From the IMG/VR virus record IMGVR_UViG_3300037246_000566, positions 1 through 48,094 of that record: DNA of 48,094 nt, one strand, 5' to 3'. Position numbers and translations under genes: made by a program. Of the stretch, positions 7,357 through 15,098 are shown piece after piece. Source of the DNA: a virus. Under the pieces are notes generated by a model that saw nothing but the letters and a program-made list of their open reading frames with translations, was not told where the DNA came from and did not search any database. Each line of letters starts with the position of its first letter. Position 1 is the first letter of the stretch.

Positions 7357-10029
7357 ATGTCAAAAGCTGACGTTGCTGCGGCAGCAGCACTGAAGATTAT
7401 TGAGAGTGGGGGGTGCCGCGCATCCCTCACGGGAACTATTTGCCGCCTGGGCGTCCTGGGTTGCGGCAACGTACAGCTATCTGGGAACTCCGCGGCGAAC
7501 ATCAAGGCGTCTCAAGAGGCCGAGCAGAAGGTGTGCGAAGATCTTCCCGCACTCGTCCCCGGACAGTACGATGTGATGGTCATAGGAGATCATCCATCCT
7601 TCTCAGACGATAAACTAGATATCCCCTTCCAAGACAACCCATCAGCACTAATCATCGACTACCTAGAGACAGCGGGTCACGATCTAAGTCGCGTCTACAT
7701 GACGAAATTGATTAAGTGCTCCCCCCCGAGAAAGAGAAAGCCGGCAGTCAGTGAGATCAATAAGTGTCGCGATGCCTATGCTCGCCGCGAGATCGAGCTG
7801 ATTCAACCTAAGGTGGTTATTACCATCGGAACGCCGTCGTTGCGCGCGTTCAACCTCACTGGCGTTGGATCAATTAACGCTATCCGCGGTAGAGTGTTTG
7901 AGGAGAAGTTCGCAGGGTGGGAGGACGGACCCACATTCAAGGTTGTCCCCACCCTGAACCCGGCTACTTTCTTCTTCAAGCCCAATGAAAAGCTAAAGGC
8001 TCGCGTAGGTCACGATTACGTCGTTGCTCATCAAGTAGCCAATGACTTGCCCGTTGAGCCTCACTTTACGCCTGAGTGGGACTTGATCGATACTCCCGAG
8101 AAGCTTGAGTGGCTGGCTACCGAGATTGAAAAGACGAATTTGATCGCATTCGATACCGAGTCCTGTCTGCTAAACTATCGCAAGGTCCCCCTACTCAGCA
8201 TCCAGATTGCTTGGGGTTGGGATAAGACGGCAGTCATTCCGATCCACAAGCACGATCCTAATGCCCCGAAGGAGCAGGAATTCCATGTTCTAGACGCTTT
8301 TGGTAAAACTAACCCTCGCGCGATCAAGACTTTTCTTAAAAGGATCTTTGAGAATCCGGATATCTCCAAGGTAGCACATAACTTCAAATATGATTACAAC
8401 GTACTGCGCTGGCACTATGACATTCTTACAAAGGGATTCTTGTATGACACCTGGGTACAGAAGCACCTTATGCACGAAATTCCTCCAAGCGACTTAGAGT
8501 TCTGTTGCGATTTGGAATTCGCATGGGGTGATTACTCCGAGGAGCGTAGAAAGATTACCGGGTCAGGTAAGCAACTACAGAATTCGTTTGACAAGGTGTC
8601 CGATGAGATTCTGTGGCCCTATGGAGCTACGGATGCTCTGGGGACCTATCGCCTAGCGTGCGTATACACCGAGAGGCTCCAACGTGAGCACCCCAATCTT
8701 TGGCAATTTTACGTTGATGAATCTGAGCCGCTTATCACGACATTGGCGAAGGCCGAGTACAAAGGCGCGCTGATGGACCCGGAAGTGATGGGCAAGTTGG
8801 AAGTGGAGTGGGAGGGAGAGCTGGCGGCTCTCCTCGTAAAGATGCGAGGTATGACACAGCCCGATTTCAATCCGATGTCCAATCCCCAACTGATGCAGGC
8901 GTTTCATAATCTCGGCGTTGACATTGAACTTCAGGATGAATCCGCAGCGTCCGGATACAGTGCAAACAAGAAGAAGCTCCAAGAATTAATCGAGACGCAC
9001 AAGAACAAGAAGGTTTTGAATCTCGCCGAGTGGATTATGGAGTACCGAAACAGGCGAAAGATGCTCTCTACTTACATGAAGAACGCCCGAAAGGACATGG
9101 ACGCAGACGGTAGGCTGCGGTACTCATGGGTGCAGGCGGGGCCGGTTACAGGTAGATTGAGTTGTACCTTCTTTCATCAAATTCCAAAGATTGATGAGGC
9201 TCGCGTTAAGAAGGGTCTACCGATCATGCGGGACATGTTTATAGTGCCGGACGGCTCCAAGTATGTCTACGGCGACTTCTCCCAGATAGAATTGTTTATT
9301 CTCTCTATTATCTCCAAAGATATAGAGATGTTCAATATGTTGAATGGGGGAGGTGATTTGCATGGTGCCACAACTTTCGAATTCCTTGCGCCGGTCTGGC
9401 CGGGGTACACGGAAGCAATGGCTAAGAAGGATAAGTACAATCGTACCGAGGTAGGGAAGCGAGTTAACTTCGGTCTAGCATACGGGTCAGAGGGCCATGC
9501 TCTAGTCAAAACGGGTAAATGGAAGGACAAGAGCGGCAAGGAACGGCCGTTCACATGGGACATGCTGAACGAGGGTATGAAGCGTTGGAAGAGTAGATTC
9601 GTTGGCGTGAAGGATTGGATTGATAGAACACCTGACGAGGTTAGGTTCGCAGGTAGCATAGCTACTAACGTATTTGGCCGTGAGCGCCACTTTGGAGGGC
9701 AGCTTACCCAGCACAATGATTACGAGCGTGGAGCTGCTGAGCGGGAAGCGATCAACTTCTTTATTCAATCTGTCGCTGCTTCCATTACTAATCGCACGCT
9801 TATTGAGATCGATAGGATGTTGGAGGCGTTCGGAATCTCTGAGGATGAGATCTGCTTGATCAATACGGTTCATGATAGTGTTGCGTATGAAGTAGCGGAT
9901 TACTTGGCAGAATGGTTTCTAGAGGCCATCAACATAATCTCTAGTAGGGTCATCACGGAGCTTGGTTCCGCATTCAAGATTGACTTGGGTGTTGGCGACA
10001 CATGGAGTGATGCCGAGATGGCCGCATAG
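7357..10029 (+). CDS. polA: Family A DNA polymerase with N-terminal uracil-DNA-glycosylase-like domain and 3'-5' exonuclease
   Basis: 890 aa in three parts. Residues ~60-220 resemble family 4 uracil-DNA glycosylases: VMVIGDHPSFSDD, PFQDNPSALI, KLIKCSPPRKRKPAVSEI, NKC and QPKVVITIGTPSL; two Cys of the usual Fe-S site (the KC pairs) are kept and N-terminal Cys are available. Residues ~255-460 are a DEDD exonuclease: FDTES (D266, E268), AHNFKYDYNVL, YGATDALGTY. The polymerase has motif A GDFSQIELF (D640), motif B K701 to Y709 (KRVNFGLAYG) and motif C VHDSV (H839, D840). It should be the replicative polymerase. The glycosylase-like domain may detect uracil in template DNA or may be a non-catalytic clamp; activity is not provable here. 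Confidence 0.92.
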   Translation: MSKADVAAAAALKIIESGGCRASLTGTICRLGVLGCGNVQLSGNSAANIKASQEAEQKVCEDLPALVPGQYDVMVIGDHPSFSDDKLDIPFQDNPSALIIDYLETAGHDLSRVYMTKLIKCSPPRKRKPAVSEINKCRDAYARREIELIQPKVVITIGTPSLRAFNLTGVGSINAIRGRVFEEKFAGWEDGPTFKVVPTLNPATFFFKPNEKLKARVGHDYVVAHQVANDLPVEPHFTPEWDLIDTPEKLEWLATEIEKTNLIAFDTESCLLNYRKVPLLSIQIAWGWDKTAVIPIHKHDPNAPKEQEFHVLDAFGKTNPRAIKTFLKRIFENPDISKVAHNFKYDYNVLRWHYDILTKGFLYDTWVQKHLMHEIPPSDLEFCCDLEFAWGDYSEERRKITGSGKQLQNSFDKVSDEILWPYGATDALGTYRLACVYTERLQREHPNLWQFYVDESEPLITTLAKAEYKGALMDPEVMGKLEVEWEGELAALLVKMRGMTQPDFNPMSNPQLMQAFHNLGVDIELQDESAASGYSANKKKLQELIETHKNKKVLNLAEWIMEYRNRRKMLSTYMKNARKDMDADGRLRYSWVQAGPVTGRLSCTFFHQIPKIDEARVKKGLPIMRDMFIVPDGSKYVYGDFSQIELFILSIISKDIEMFNMLNGGGDLHGATTFEFLAPVWPGYTEAMAKKDKYNRTEVGKRVNFGLAYGSEGHALVKTGKWKDKSGKERPFTWDMLNEGMKRWKSRFVGVKDWIDRTPDEVRFAGSIATNVFGRERHFGGQLTQHNDYERGAAEREAINFFIQSVAASITNRTLIEIDRMLEAFGISEDEICLINTVHDSVAYEVADYLAEWFLEAINIISSRVITELGSAFKIDLGVGDTWSDAEMAA

Positions 10030-10040
10030 GGAGATTAGAA

Positions 10041-10565
10041 ATGTCTGATGTGAAGTGGGACACGCGATTCATGAATTTAGCTCGACATGTGGCACAGTGG
10101 TCTAAAGACCCCAGCACCAAGTGCGGAGCGGTTATTGTAAATAGACGACGAGTCGTAAGTCTAGGTTTTAATGGATTCGCTGCTGGCACCTCTGACGAAG
10201 CGGAGCTTTATCTTGATCGTGAATACAAGAATGCGACCGTAATTCACTGTGAGGAGAATGCTATCATCCAAGCGCAGACTTCAGTGAGGGGCTATACCAT
10301 GTACCTCACGGGTATGAGTTGCGGCCGATGTACGGCGCGGGTAATTCAGGCGGGGATTGATCGCGTTGTCGTTCCCTATAAAGCGGAGGACGCATTCTCC
10401 CATCGAGGCGAGTCAAAAGTTGGCTGGATGTGGGATAAACAATTTGAATACGCGAGACGGCAGCTAGAGGAGGCACAGGTTGAACTTTTCGTGCTGGAGC
10501 CTACTGGCTACGACCCGCTTGAGCTAATGGGCCCTGAGCATCCCGGTTACGGTTGGTCATCATGA
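10041..10565 (+). CDS. Deoxycytidylate (dCMP) deaminase
   Basis: 174 aa zinc-dependent deaminase. Zinc ligands and catalytic Glu are in HCEENAI (H69, E71) and SCGRC (C94, C97); the family usually reads PC-x2-C, here the Pro is Ser. It converts dCMP to dUMP, the substrate of the phage thymidylate synthase at 24215. It lies directly after the polymerase. The C-terminal ~35 residues extend beyond the deaminase core. Confidence 0.88.
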   Translation: MSDVKWDTRFMNLARHVAQWSKDPSTKCGAVIVNRRRVVSLGFNGFAAGTSDEAELYLDREYKNATVIHCEENAIIQAQTSVRGYTMYLTGMSCGRCTARVIQAGIDRVVVPYKAEDAFSHRGESKVGWMWDKQFEYARRQLEEAQVELFVLEPTGYDPLELMGPEHPGYGWSS

Positions 10566-10702
10566 AATGTGCCGCGTGTATGAGTGAGGACGTAGTTGGG
10601 TGTCTGATAACCGACAAGGACCCGAATGTTCACTGGTGTTTGTGCGAGGATTGTTTGGGCATGTATGAAGGGCAATCGTATCTTGTAACGGAGGTTGATT
10701 AA
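10562..10702 (+). CDS. Very small zinc-knuckle protein
   Basis: 46 aa beginning MKCAACMSED and containing a second knuckle WCLCEDC. Two C-x2-C pairs about 22 residues apart indicate a four-cysteine zinc ribbon. ATG overlaps the deaminase stop (ATGA), and its TAA overlaps the next ATG by one base, so it is firmly placed in the operon. Function unknown; DNA/RNA or protein binding is plausible. Confidence 0.65.
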   Translation: MKCAACMSEDVVGCLITDKDPNVHWCLCEDCLGMYEGQSYLVTEVD

Positions 10703-10965
10703 TGAGCATCTTTGGTTACTGGCAGGGGCTTTTCGGACTAACCGATGAGCAGGTTGAAGCGCTTGAGGACCCCGAGTATATCCCTGAGGCCCAACAGGAA
10801 CTGAGTAGAACGTCGTTTGATCTTGATAACCAAAGCGAGGACGATTTTGCCGCATTCCTTGCGGGGGTTGAAGAGAGCGAAAACAAGCGAAACGACAGCG
10901 AACTTAAAAGAGAAGCTGAGGCCGAGGAGCGAGTTGCAAAACTAAGGGAGACGATTGATGATTGA
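10702..10965 (+). CDS. Acidic hypothetical protein
   Basis: 87 aa. The first ten residues are aromatic (MSIFGYWQGLFG); residues ~55-87 form a highly charged helix rich in E, K and R, probably a coiled coil. Ribosome site CGGAGG at 10689-10694. Overlaps the next gene by 11 bases. No family recognised. Confidence 0.6.
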   Translation: MSIFGYWQGLFGLTDEQVEALEDPEYIPEAQQELSRTSFDLDNQSEDDFAAFLAGVEESENKRNDSELKREAEAEERVAKLRETIDD

Positions 10966-11425
10966 AAGTGTTTGGGTGGAAAAGATCGTAGAGGTAGACG
11001 GGGTTGCACAATGGCAGCCTCAAGAACTCAAGCTGGACACCGAAGGAGATTTCACTATTGATGAGTTGAATCTAAATAAAGAGGTGTGTAGAATGGGGAT
11101 GCTACTGCTGAAGTACGGAGATCTTGCTGGAGAGTTGCAGGCCGAACTTCAACGGAAGGAAGAATACTTAAAGTATCTTAAGGCGAGGCTACAGGCTGCG
11201 CATAGGTCACAGGCCGAGAGGAATGGAAAGAAAAAGACAGTCGCCGAGCTTGAGAGTGATGTAACCATCGATGAGCAATATCAAGCGGCCCTTGCGCCGT
11301 TGCATGTGCTCCGAGCAACCGCCGTCAAAGCTGATCATTGGTGGCGTAGCATGAATACAAAGGCTAGACTGCTTGAGGCGCTAGCCTTTAGACAAAGTGC
11401 GGAAATTAGACGAGGAAACTATTAG
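10955..11425 (+). CDS. Helical protein, possible UvsY-like recombination mediator
   Basis: 156 aa. A short beta-rich start (WVEKIVEVDGVAQWQPQEL) is followed by a long charged helical region and the ending WWRSMNTKARLLEALAFRQ, a layout shared with UvsY-like or helper proteins found beside phage SSB genes. The gene is immediately upstream of the SSB and close to RecA, which supports a role loading recombinase on SSB-coated DNA. The match is by pattern and context only; it could be an unrelated coiled-coil protein. ATG 10955 or 10958 are both possible. Confidence 0.45.
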   Translation: MMIESVWVEKIVEVDGVAQWQPQELKLDTEGDFTIDELNLNKEVCRMGMLLLKYGDLAGELQAELQRKEEYLKYLKARLQAAHRSQAERNGKKKTVAELESDVTIDEQYQAALAPLHVLRATAVKADHWWRSMNTKARLLEALAFRQSAEIRRGNY

Positions 11426-11429
11426 AGGC

Positions 11430-11460
11430 GCGGCTGATCTTAGTCGCAAAAGGCATAGTT
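11430..11460 (+). promoter_or_regulatory. Hairpin plus conserved motif AAAAGGCATAGTT, copy 3
   Basis: The 13-base motif is at 11448-11460. It directly follows a small hairpin: GCGGCT (11430-11435), loop GATCTT, AGTCGC (11442-11447), six pairs including one G-U. Downstream in the 67-base leader is another hairpin, CGCCA-TAG-TGGCG (11482-11494), before the AAGGAG ribosome site of the SSB gene. This looks like the control region for the SSB-RecA unit. Confidence 0.5.
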
Positions 11461-11527
11461 AACTAAGAAGCAAACCGCACGCGCCATAGTGGCGACAGCA
11501 GATTGCAAACCATAAAGGAGTAAGATA

Positions 11528-12460
11528 ATGGGACTAGCAGGATTCGAACGAAACGTAGAAGCACTTGCCGCAGAGAAGGCGCGGCAGGACAAGACGCAGG
11601 CAGAGCAAGGTGCTAATGCCGACATGCTCTATCTGTTTGAGGGTCAGACGCAGCTTCGCATTCTACCTCCGTATAGCGCAGAGGGTGTGTTCTTCAAGGA
11701 AGTTTGGAAGCATCGTGTCAAGCTAAGTGCTGATGACATATTCACGGGCGTGTGTCCGGAGTCGATGAATCTCGGCGATTGCGCTATTTGTGCAAAGGGC
11801 GAGGAGTTGTACGCCACGAAGGATGAGACGGCGATGGAGATTGCAAAAGAGCTGAAGGCTCGAAGGTACTATCTTTACAACGTGATCGCCTTCAGCGGCC
11901 CTGCCAACAAGAAGGGTGAGACCCCCACGCTAGGTAAGGTCTACTGCCTGGAGAACGGCGTTATGGTTCACCGGCAGATCATGGAGTTGGATCAGGATCC
12001 GGCAGCCGGTTGGGCGGACATCACGGCCATTCCGAACGGAGTTAATTTGGTCATCAAGCGCACCGGTAAGGGTCTGGACACTAAGTATGCGGTGAATCCG
12101 CACGGCGCCGGTCGCACGGACATTTTCGCGTATCTTCGAGATACTGCTAAGGTGAACCCGGAGAGCCTTACTTTGTTCAACCTTGATGAGGTGTACGTCT
12201 TCGATCCGGAGAAGAATATCGAGGTCGCGGCTCGCATCAAGGGTCCGCGCGCTCCGGCTCCCGAGCCGACATTCGCGGCACCTACGCCCGTAGCGGTGGC
12301 TCCCGCACCGGCAGCTCCGGCAGTGGCTCCGTCGATTACGATAGGGGCGCCTCCCCCGGCGACGGTAACTGCCCCCGCAATGGTTCCGGTTCCGACGACG
12401 ATAACTGCCCCCGCAACGGTGGCGGTTCCGACCATCCCGGCTCCTCCGACCAAGGAGTAG
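11528..12460 (+). CDS. Single-stranded DNA-binding protein, T4 gp32-like
   Basis: 310 aa. The N-terminal block TQLRILPPY and a zinc-ligand pattern H62, C76 (GVCPES), C85 and C88 (DCAIC) match gp32-type SSBs, followed by RRYYLYNVIAF of the OB fold. It coats single strands at forks and in recombination. Instead of the usual short acidic C-terminal tail, residues ~237-310 are a repetitive Pro/Ala/Val/Thr sequence (APAPAAPAVAP, TITAPATVAVP). It has its own leader with motif copy 3, suggesting strong or timed expression. Context with RecA, SbcCD and a possible UvsY supports the call. Confidence 0.82.
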   Translation: MGLAGFERNVEALAAEKARQDKTQAEQGANADMLYLFEGQTQLRILPPYSAEGVFFKEVWKHRVKLSADDIFTGVCPESMNLGDCAICAKGEELYATKDETAMEIAKELKARRYYLYNVIAFSGPANKKGETPTLGKVYCLENGVMVHRQIMELDQDPAAGWADITAIPNGVNLVIKRTGKGLDTKYAVNPHGAGRTDIFAYLRDTAKVNPESLTLFNLDEVYVFDPEKNIEVAARIKGPRAPAPEPTFAAPTPVAVAPAPAAPAVAPSITIGAPPPATVTAPAMVPVPTTITAPATVAVPTIPAPPTKE

Positions 12461-12463
12461 CAC

Positions 12464-12769
12464 ATGGGAAGAAAGCCTTTTCTGGACGAGCAGCAGTGGG
12501 AGGAGCTACTAGAGTTCTACCGCGCTGGGCATACCTACTTGGAGTGTGGAGTCAGGTTCGGAGTATCCGCGGCAACGGTGCAACGGTACTTTTCTAAACA
12601 CCCTGAAATTCCTCGTAGGAAGCCAATGCAAAAGGCTCGTCCAGAAAAGGCGGACTCACCGGAACTAGTATTTGGAAAGGTCCGGGTGGAGGACTCGACA
12701 CCTCCTCCCGGGCCAACTCCAAAGCCTCGAACGATAGTAAGTCTCAAGGGAGAATGGAATGGCAATTGA
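12464..12769 (+). CDS. Helix-turn-helix DNA-binding protein
   Basis: 101 aa. Residues 10-45 (WEELLEFYRAGHTYLECGVR then FGVSAATVQRYFSKH) form a helix-turn-helix of the kind found in homeodomain-like or terminase-small-subunit-like proteins. The C-terminal half is Pro/Lys rich and likely disordered. Located between the SSB and RecA genes, overlapping the latter by 11 bases; a regulatory or DNA-targeting role is inferred. Confidence 0.6.
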   Translation: MGRKPFLDEQQWEELLEFYRAGHTYLECGVRFGVSAATVQRYFSKHPEIPRRKPMQKARPEKADSPELVFGKVRVEDSTPPPGPTPKPRTIVSLKGEWNGN

Positions 12770-13853
12770 CGAACAAACCGCAGCACTATTCAAGCTGCTT
12801 AAGAAGAACATCGGCCCTGACGAGGACGGCCATGATAGAGTATTCAAGGGTGATGATCTTTCGATGGGTTCCGTTGTAAAGTACGGAGTACCTTCAGGCA
12901 TCCCTGAGCTAGACGTATTTCTAGGACAGAAGGGCGGCTACCCCGCGGGGAAGATCATTGAGTTCTACGGTAAGCCCATGTGCGGAAAAACAACTGCCGC
13001 GCTTCAAGCTGCTGCTGAGTGGCAGAAGCGAGGCGGCGTTGTCATGTTCATTGACACGGAGCACTCGTTTGACCCTACCCGAGCTAGGCAGCTTGGATGT
13101 AACCCGGAAGCTATCATTAAAGTTGAGGCCCGGACGATCGAGGAGATTTTTACTCACATCAAGGAAACAATCGGTACCTTGGGTGAGGATTACGATAAGC
13201 CCTTCCTAATCATCGTGGACAGCGTGAACGGCGTTCCCACTCTCTCCGATGCTAAGGGAGACCTTGAAAAGCATGAGCGTGTAGGCCATGAAGCCAAGAT
13301 GATTAAACGTGGCTGCAAGCAAGTGAACTCAATTCTAGACAAGATCAAATGCCAGCCGTCGATCATCTTCATTAATCATGCTGTAACTAAGATTGGTGTC
13401 TCATTCGGCAAGCAGACCGATTCTGGCGGAGGACTTGGAATCAAGTTCTACTCTTTCGTGCGACTTGAATTCGCCGGAATTGGCTGGGATACCATGCAGT
13501 CTGGTGCGAAGAAGGGCGCTCGAATCGGCCAGAAGGTTCAGGTGGAGATCGTGAAGCTGAAGGGTGGGATTGTTGAATGGCCTAAGTTCCAGATCGTCTT
13601 GCGTAACAAGGACGGATTCGATAAGAGGAACTCACTACTAACGGCGATGGTTTCTACAGGATTTGCGAAGCGCCCCAAGGGCTCACAGGTCATTACTATT
13701 CTGCCGGATAGCGAGAGCCTAAAGACGCAGGTAAAGACTACTGAGTGGCTGGATTGGCTGAACAACAACGGCGGGTATGATGCTGTCTATATGAAGTGGC
13801 GCCAATGGGCTATCGAGCGAAAGATCATTCAACCGTGGGGTGGGAGAAACTAA
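12759..13853 (+). CDS. recA: RecA/UvsX-type recombinase
   Basis: 364 aa. Walker A GKPMCGKT (residues 71-78), FIDTEHSFDP (the catalytic Glu region of RecA), Walker B PFLIIVDSV, an IIFINHAV strand and the mobile loop SGGGLGIKFYS. It forms filaments on ssDNA for strand exchange, recombination-dependent replication and repair. Start ATG 12759 preceded by AAGGGAGAATGG. It lies in a cluster with SSB, SbcD and SbcC. Length and the compact C-terminus are closer to phage RecA/UvsX variants than to host RecA. Confidence 0.9.
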   Translation: MAIDEQTAALFKLLKKNIGPDEDGHDRVFKGDDLSMGSVVKYGVPSGIPELDVFLGQKGGYPAGKIIEFYGKPMCGKTTAALQAAAEWQKRGGVVMFIDTEHSFDPTRARQLGCNPEAIIKVEARTIEEIFTHIKETIGTLGEDYDKPFLIIVDSVNGVPTLSDAKGDLEKHERVGHEAKMIKRGCKQVNSILDKIKCQPSIIFINHAVTKIGVSFGKQTDSGGGLGIKFYSFVRLEFAGIGWDTMQSGAKKGARIGQKVQVEIVKLKGGIVEWPKFQIVLRNKDGFDKRNSLLTAMVSTGFAKRPKGSQVITILPDSESLKTQVKTTEWLDWLNNNGGYDAVYMKWRQWAIERKIIQPWGGRN

Positions 13854-13854
13854 G

Positions 13855-14097
13855 GTGCTGACGGGACTGGTTATCTACGTTATACTTGGTGGCGCATACG
13901 CTCTCTCTGAACTCCGATTGTTTACTGGAGAGGCCCCGGAAGATTGTCCGGAGGTGATGAAGTTCCTCGGCTTCATTCAAATGGTAAATCATCTCCTGCG
14001 GGTGCTCATTGTCTGGCCCATGTACGCTGTTGAGGATATGGTTCTATACATGAGCCAGTATTATGAAGAGACGGAAGACGACGGAGACTTTGAATAA
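13855..14097 (+). CDS. Hypothetical small membrane protein
   Basis: 80 aa from GTG 13855, directly after the RecA stop with GGGAG eight bases upstream; an in-frame GTG at 13840 lies inside RecA and its ribosome site. Hydrophobic segments at about residues 2-18 and 45-62, acidic tail. Family unknown. Ends in a TAATG overlap with SbcD. Confidence 0.58.
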   Translation: MLTGLVIYVILGGAYALSELRLFTGEAPEDCPEVMKFLGFIQMVNHLLRVLIVWPMYAVEDMVLYMSQYYEETEDDGDFE

Positions 14098-15098
14098 TGT
14101 CAAAAAGGATGATCTTCAGTGACGTGCATCTCCATCCTTGGAAGTATGGAGCGACCACGCTAGAGAATGGCTTCAACAGCCGACTCTGGGCGCAGCGAGA
14201 AGCGCTTATGCGAGTTTACAATGATTGTGTTGTAGAGGGTATTGAATACGCTTATTTCTGTGGTGACATGTTCCACACACCGGGGAACGTGCCCACCCAA
14301 GCTCTCGCGGTTGCTCAAGAGTTCTACGAGAAGATGGACAACGCAGGAATCAAGCTTCGAATGCTCGTAGGAAATCATGACATGGGCAATCGAAACGGAA
14401 ACATTCACGCTCTCGCAGGCCGAAACGCGGTGCCTCCGGGTGGGATCAAAACGTGGCAGGATGGCTCACTGCTGGTACACGGGTTGGGTTATACAAATGA
14501 TGAGGCTGTGCTGAGGAGGTTTTTAGATTATGGAGCTGAGTACGGAGGCATGCTCCTCATGCACCAGGGCGTTGCCGGGGTTCCTTTGTCCTCCGGATAT
14601 ATCTTGGATGAGAAACTTTCACATGATCTAATCCCTGAGAACTGTGTGGCCTTTACCGGTCACTACCACATCCACAGCCCGGTAAGCGAGCGTCTCACGG
14701 TGGTGGGGAACCTCACAGCTCTCAATTGGAACGATATCGACCAGAATAAGGGCTACATCATATACAATGATGAGACGGGCGACTTGTATTGGAAGTCTTC
14801 GTTCGCTCCGGAGTTCGTGACGTATGACGCAGACGTGGCGAGCTACCACAACTTTGTTAGATACGATCAGCCGGTAGCCGCGTGTGAGGTTGAGGCCATC
14901 CGAGCAGACATTTTGAAAGATGAGGCTATCGCTGTCGAGTTTACGAACATCGTGGATGGAGCGGGTAAAACTATTAAAGGATTAAACACACAAATTAGTA
15001 GTTTTAATCCCACCCAGTATATTTCCGAGCTAGAGGGGAGCATGGAACCTCGGAGAGTGGAGGTGGGACAGCAAACGAGGGAGATGAACTACGAATGA
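14097..15098 (+). CDS. sbcD: SbcD/Mre11-like (T4 gp47-like) nuclease subunit
   Basis: 333 aa metallophosphoesterase with FSDVHLH, FCGDMFHT, LVGNHDMGN, LLMHQG and FTGHYHIHSP, the Mre11 order of metal ligands, plus a C-terminal ~90-residue domain. With the SbcC partner encoded directly downstream (ATGA overlap) it should form a complex that processes DNA ends and hairpins for recombination and may degrade host DNA. Confidence 0.86.
   Translation: MSKRMIFSDVHLHPWKYGATTLENGFNSRLWAQREALMRVYNDCVVEGIEYAYFCGDMFHTPGNVPTQALAVAQEFYEKMDNAGIKLRMLVGNHDMGNRNGNIHALAGRNAVPPGGIKTWQDGSLLVHGLGYTNDEAVLRRFLDYGAEYGGMLLMHQGVAGVPLSSGYILDEKLSHDLIPENCVAFTGHYHIHSPVSERLTVVGNLTALNWNDIDQNKGYIIYNDETGDLYWKSSFAPEFVTYDADVASYHNFVRYDQPVAACEVEAIRADILKDEAIAVEFTNIVDGAGKTIKGLNTQISSFNPTQYISELEGSMEPRRVEVGQQTREMNYE

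Noticed and set aside
11930-12465. Two long minus-strand frames opposite the SSB tail
   Set aside because: Produced by the repetitive Pro/Ala codons of the SSB gene; low-complexity translation.
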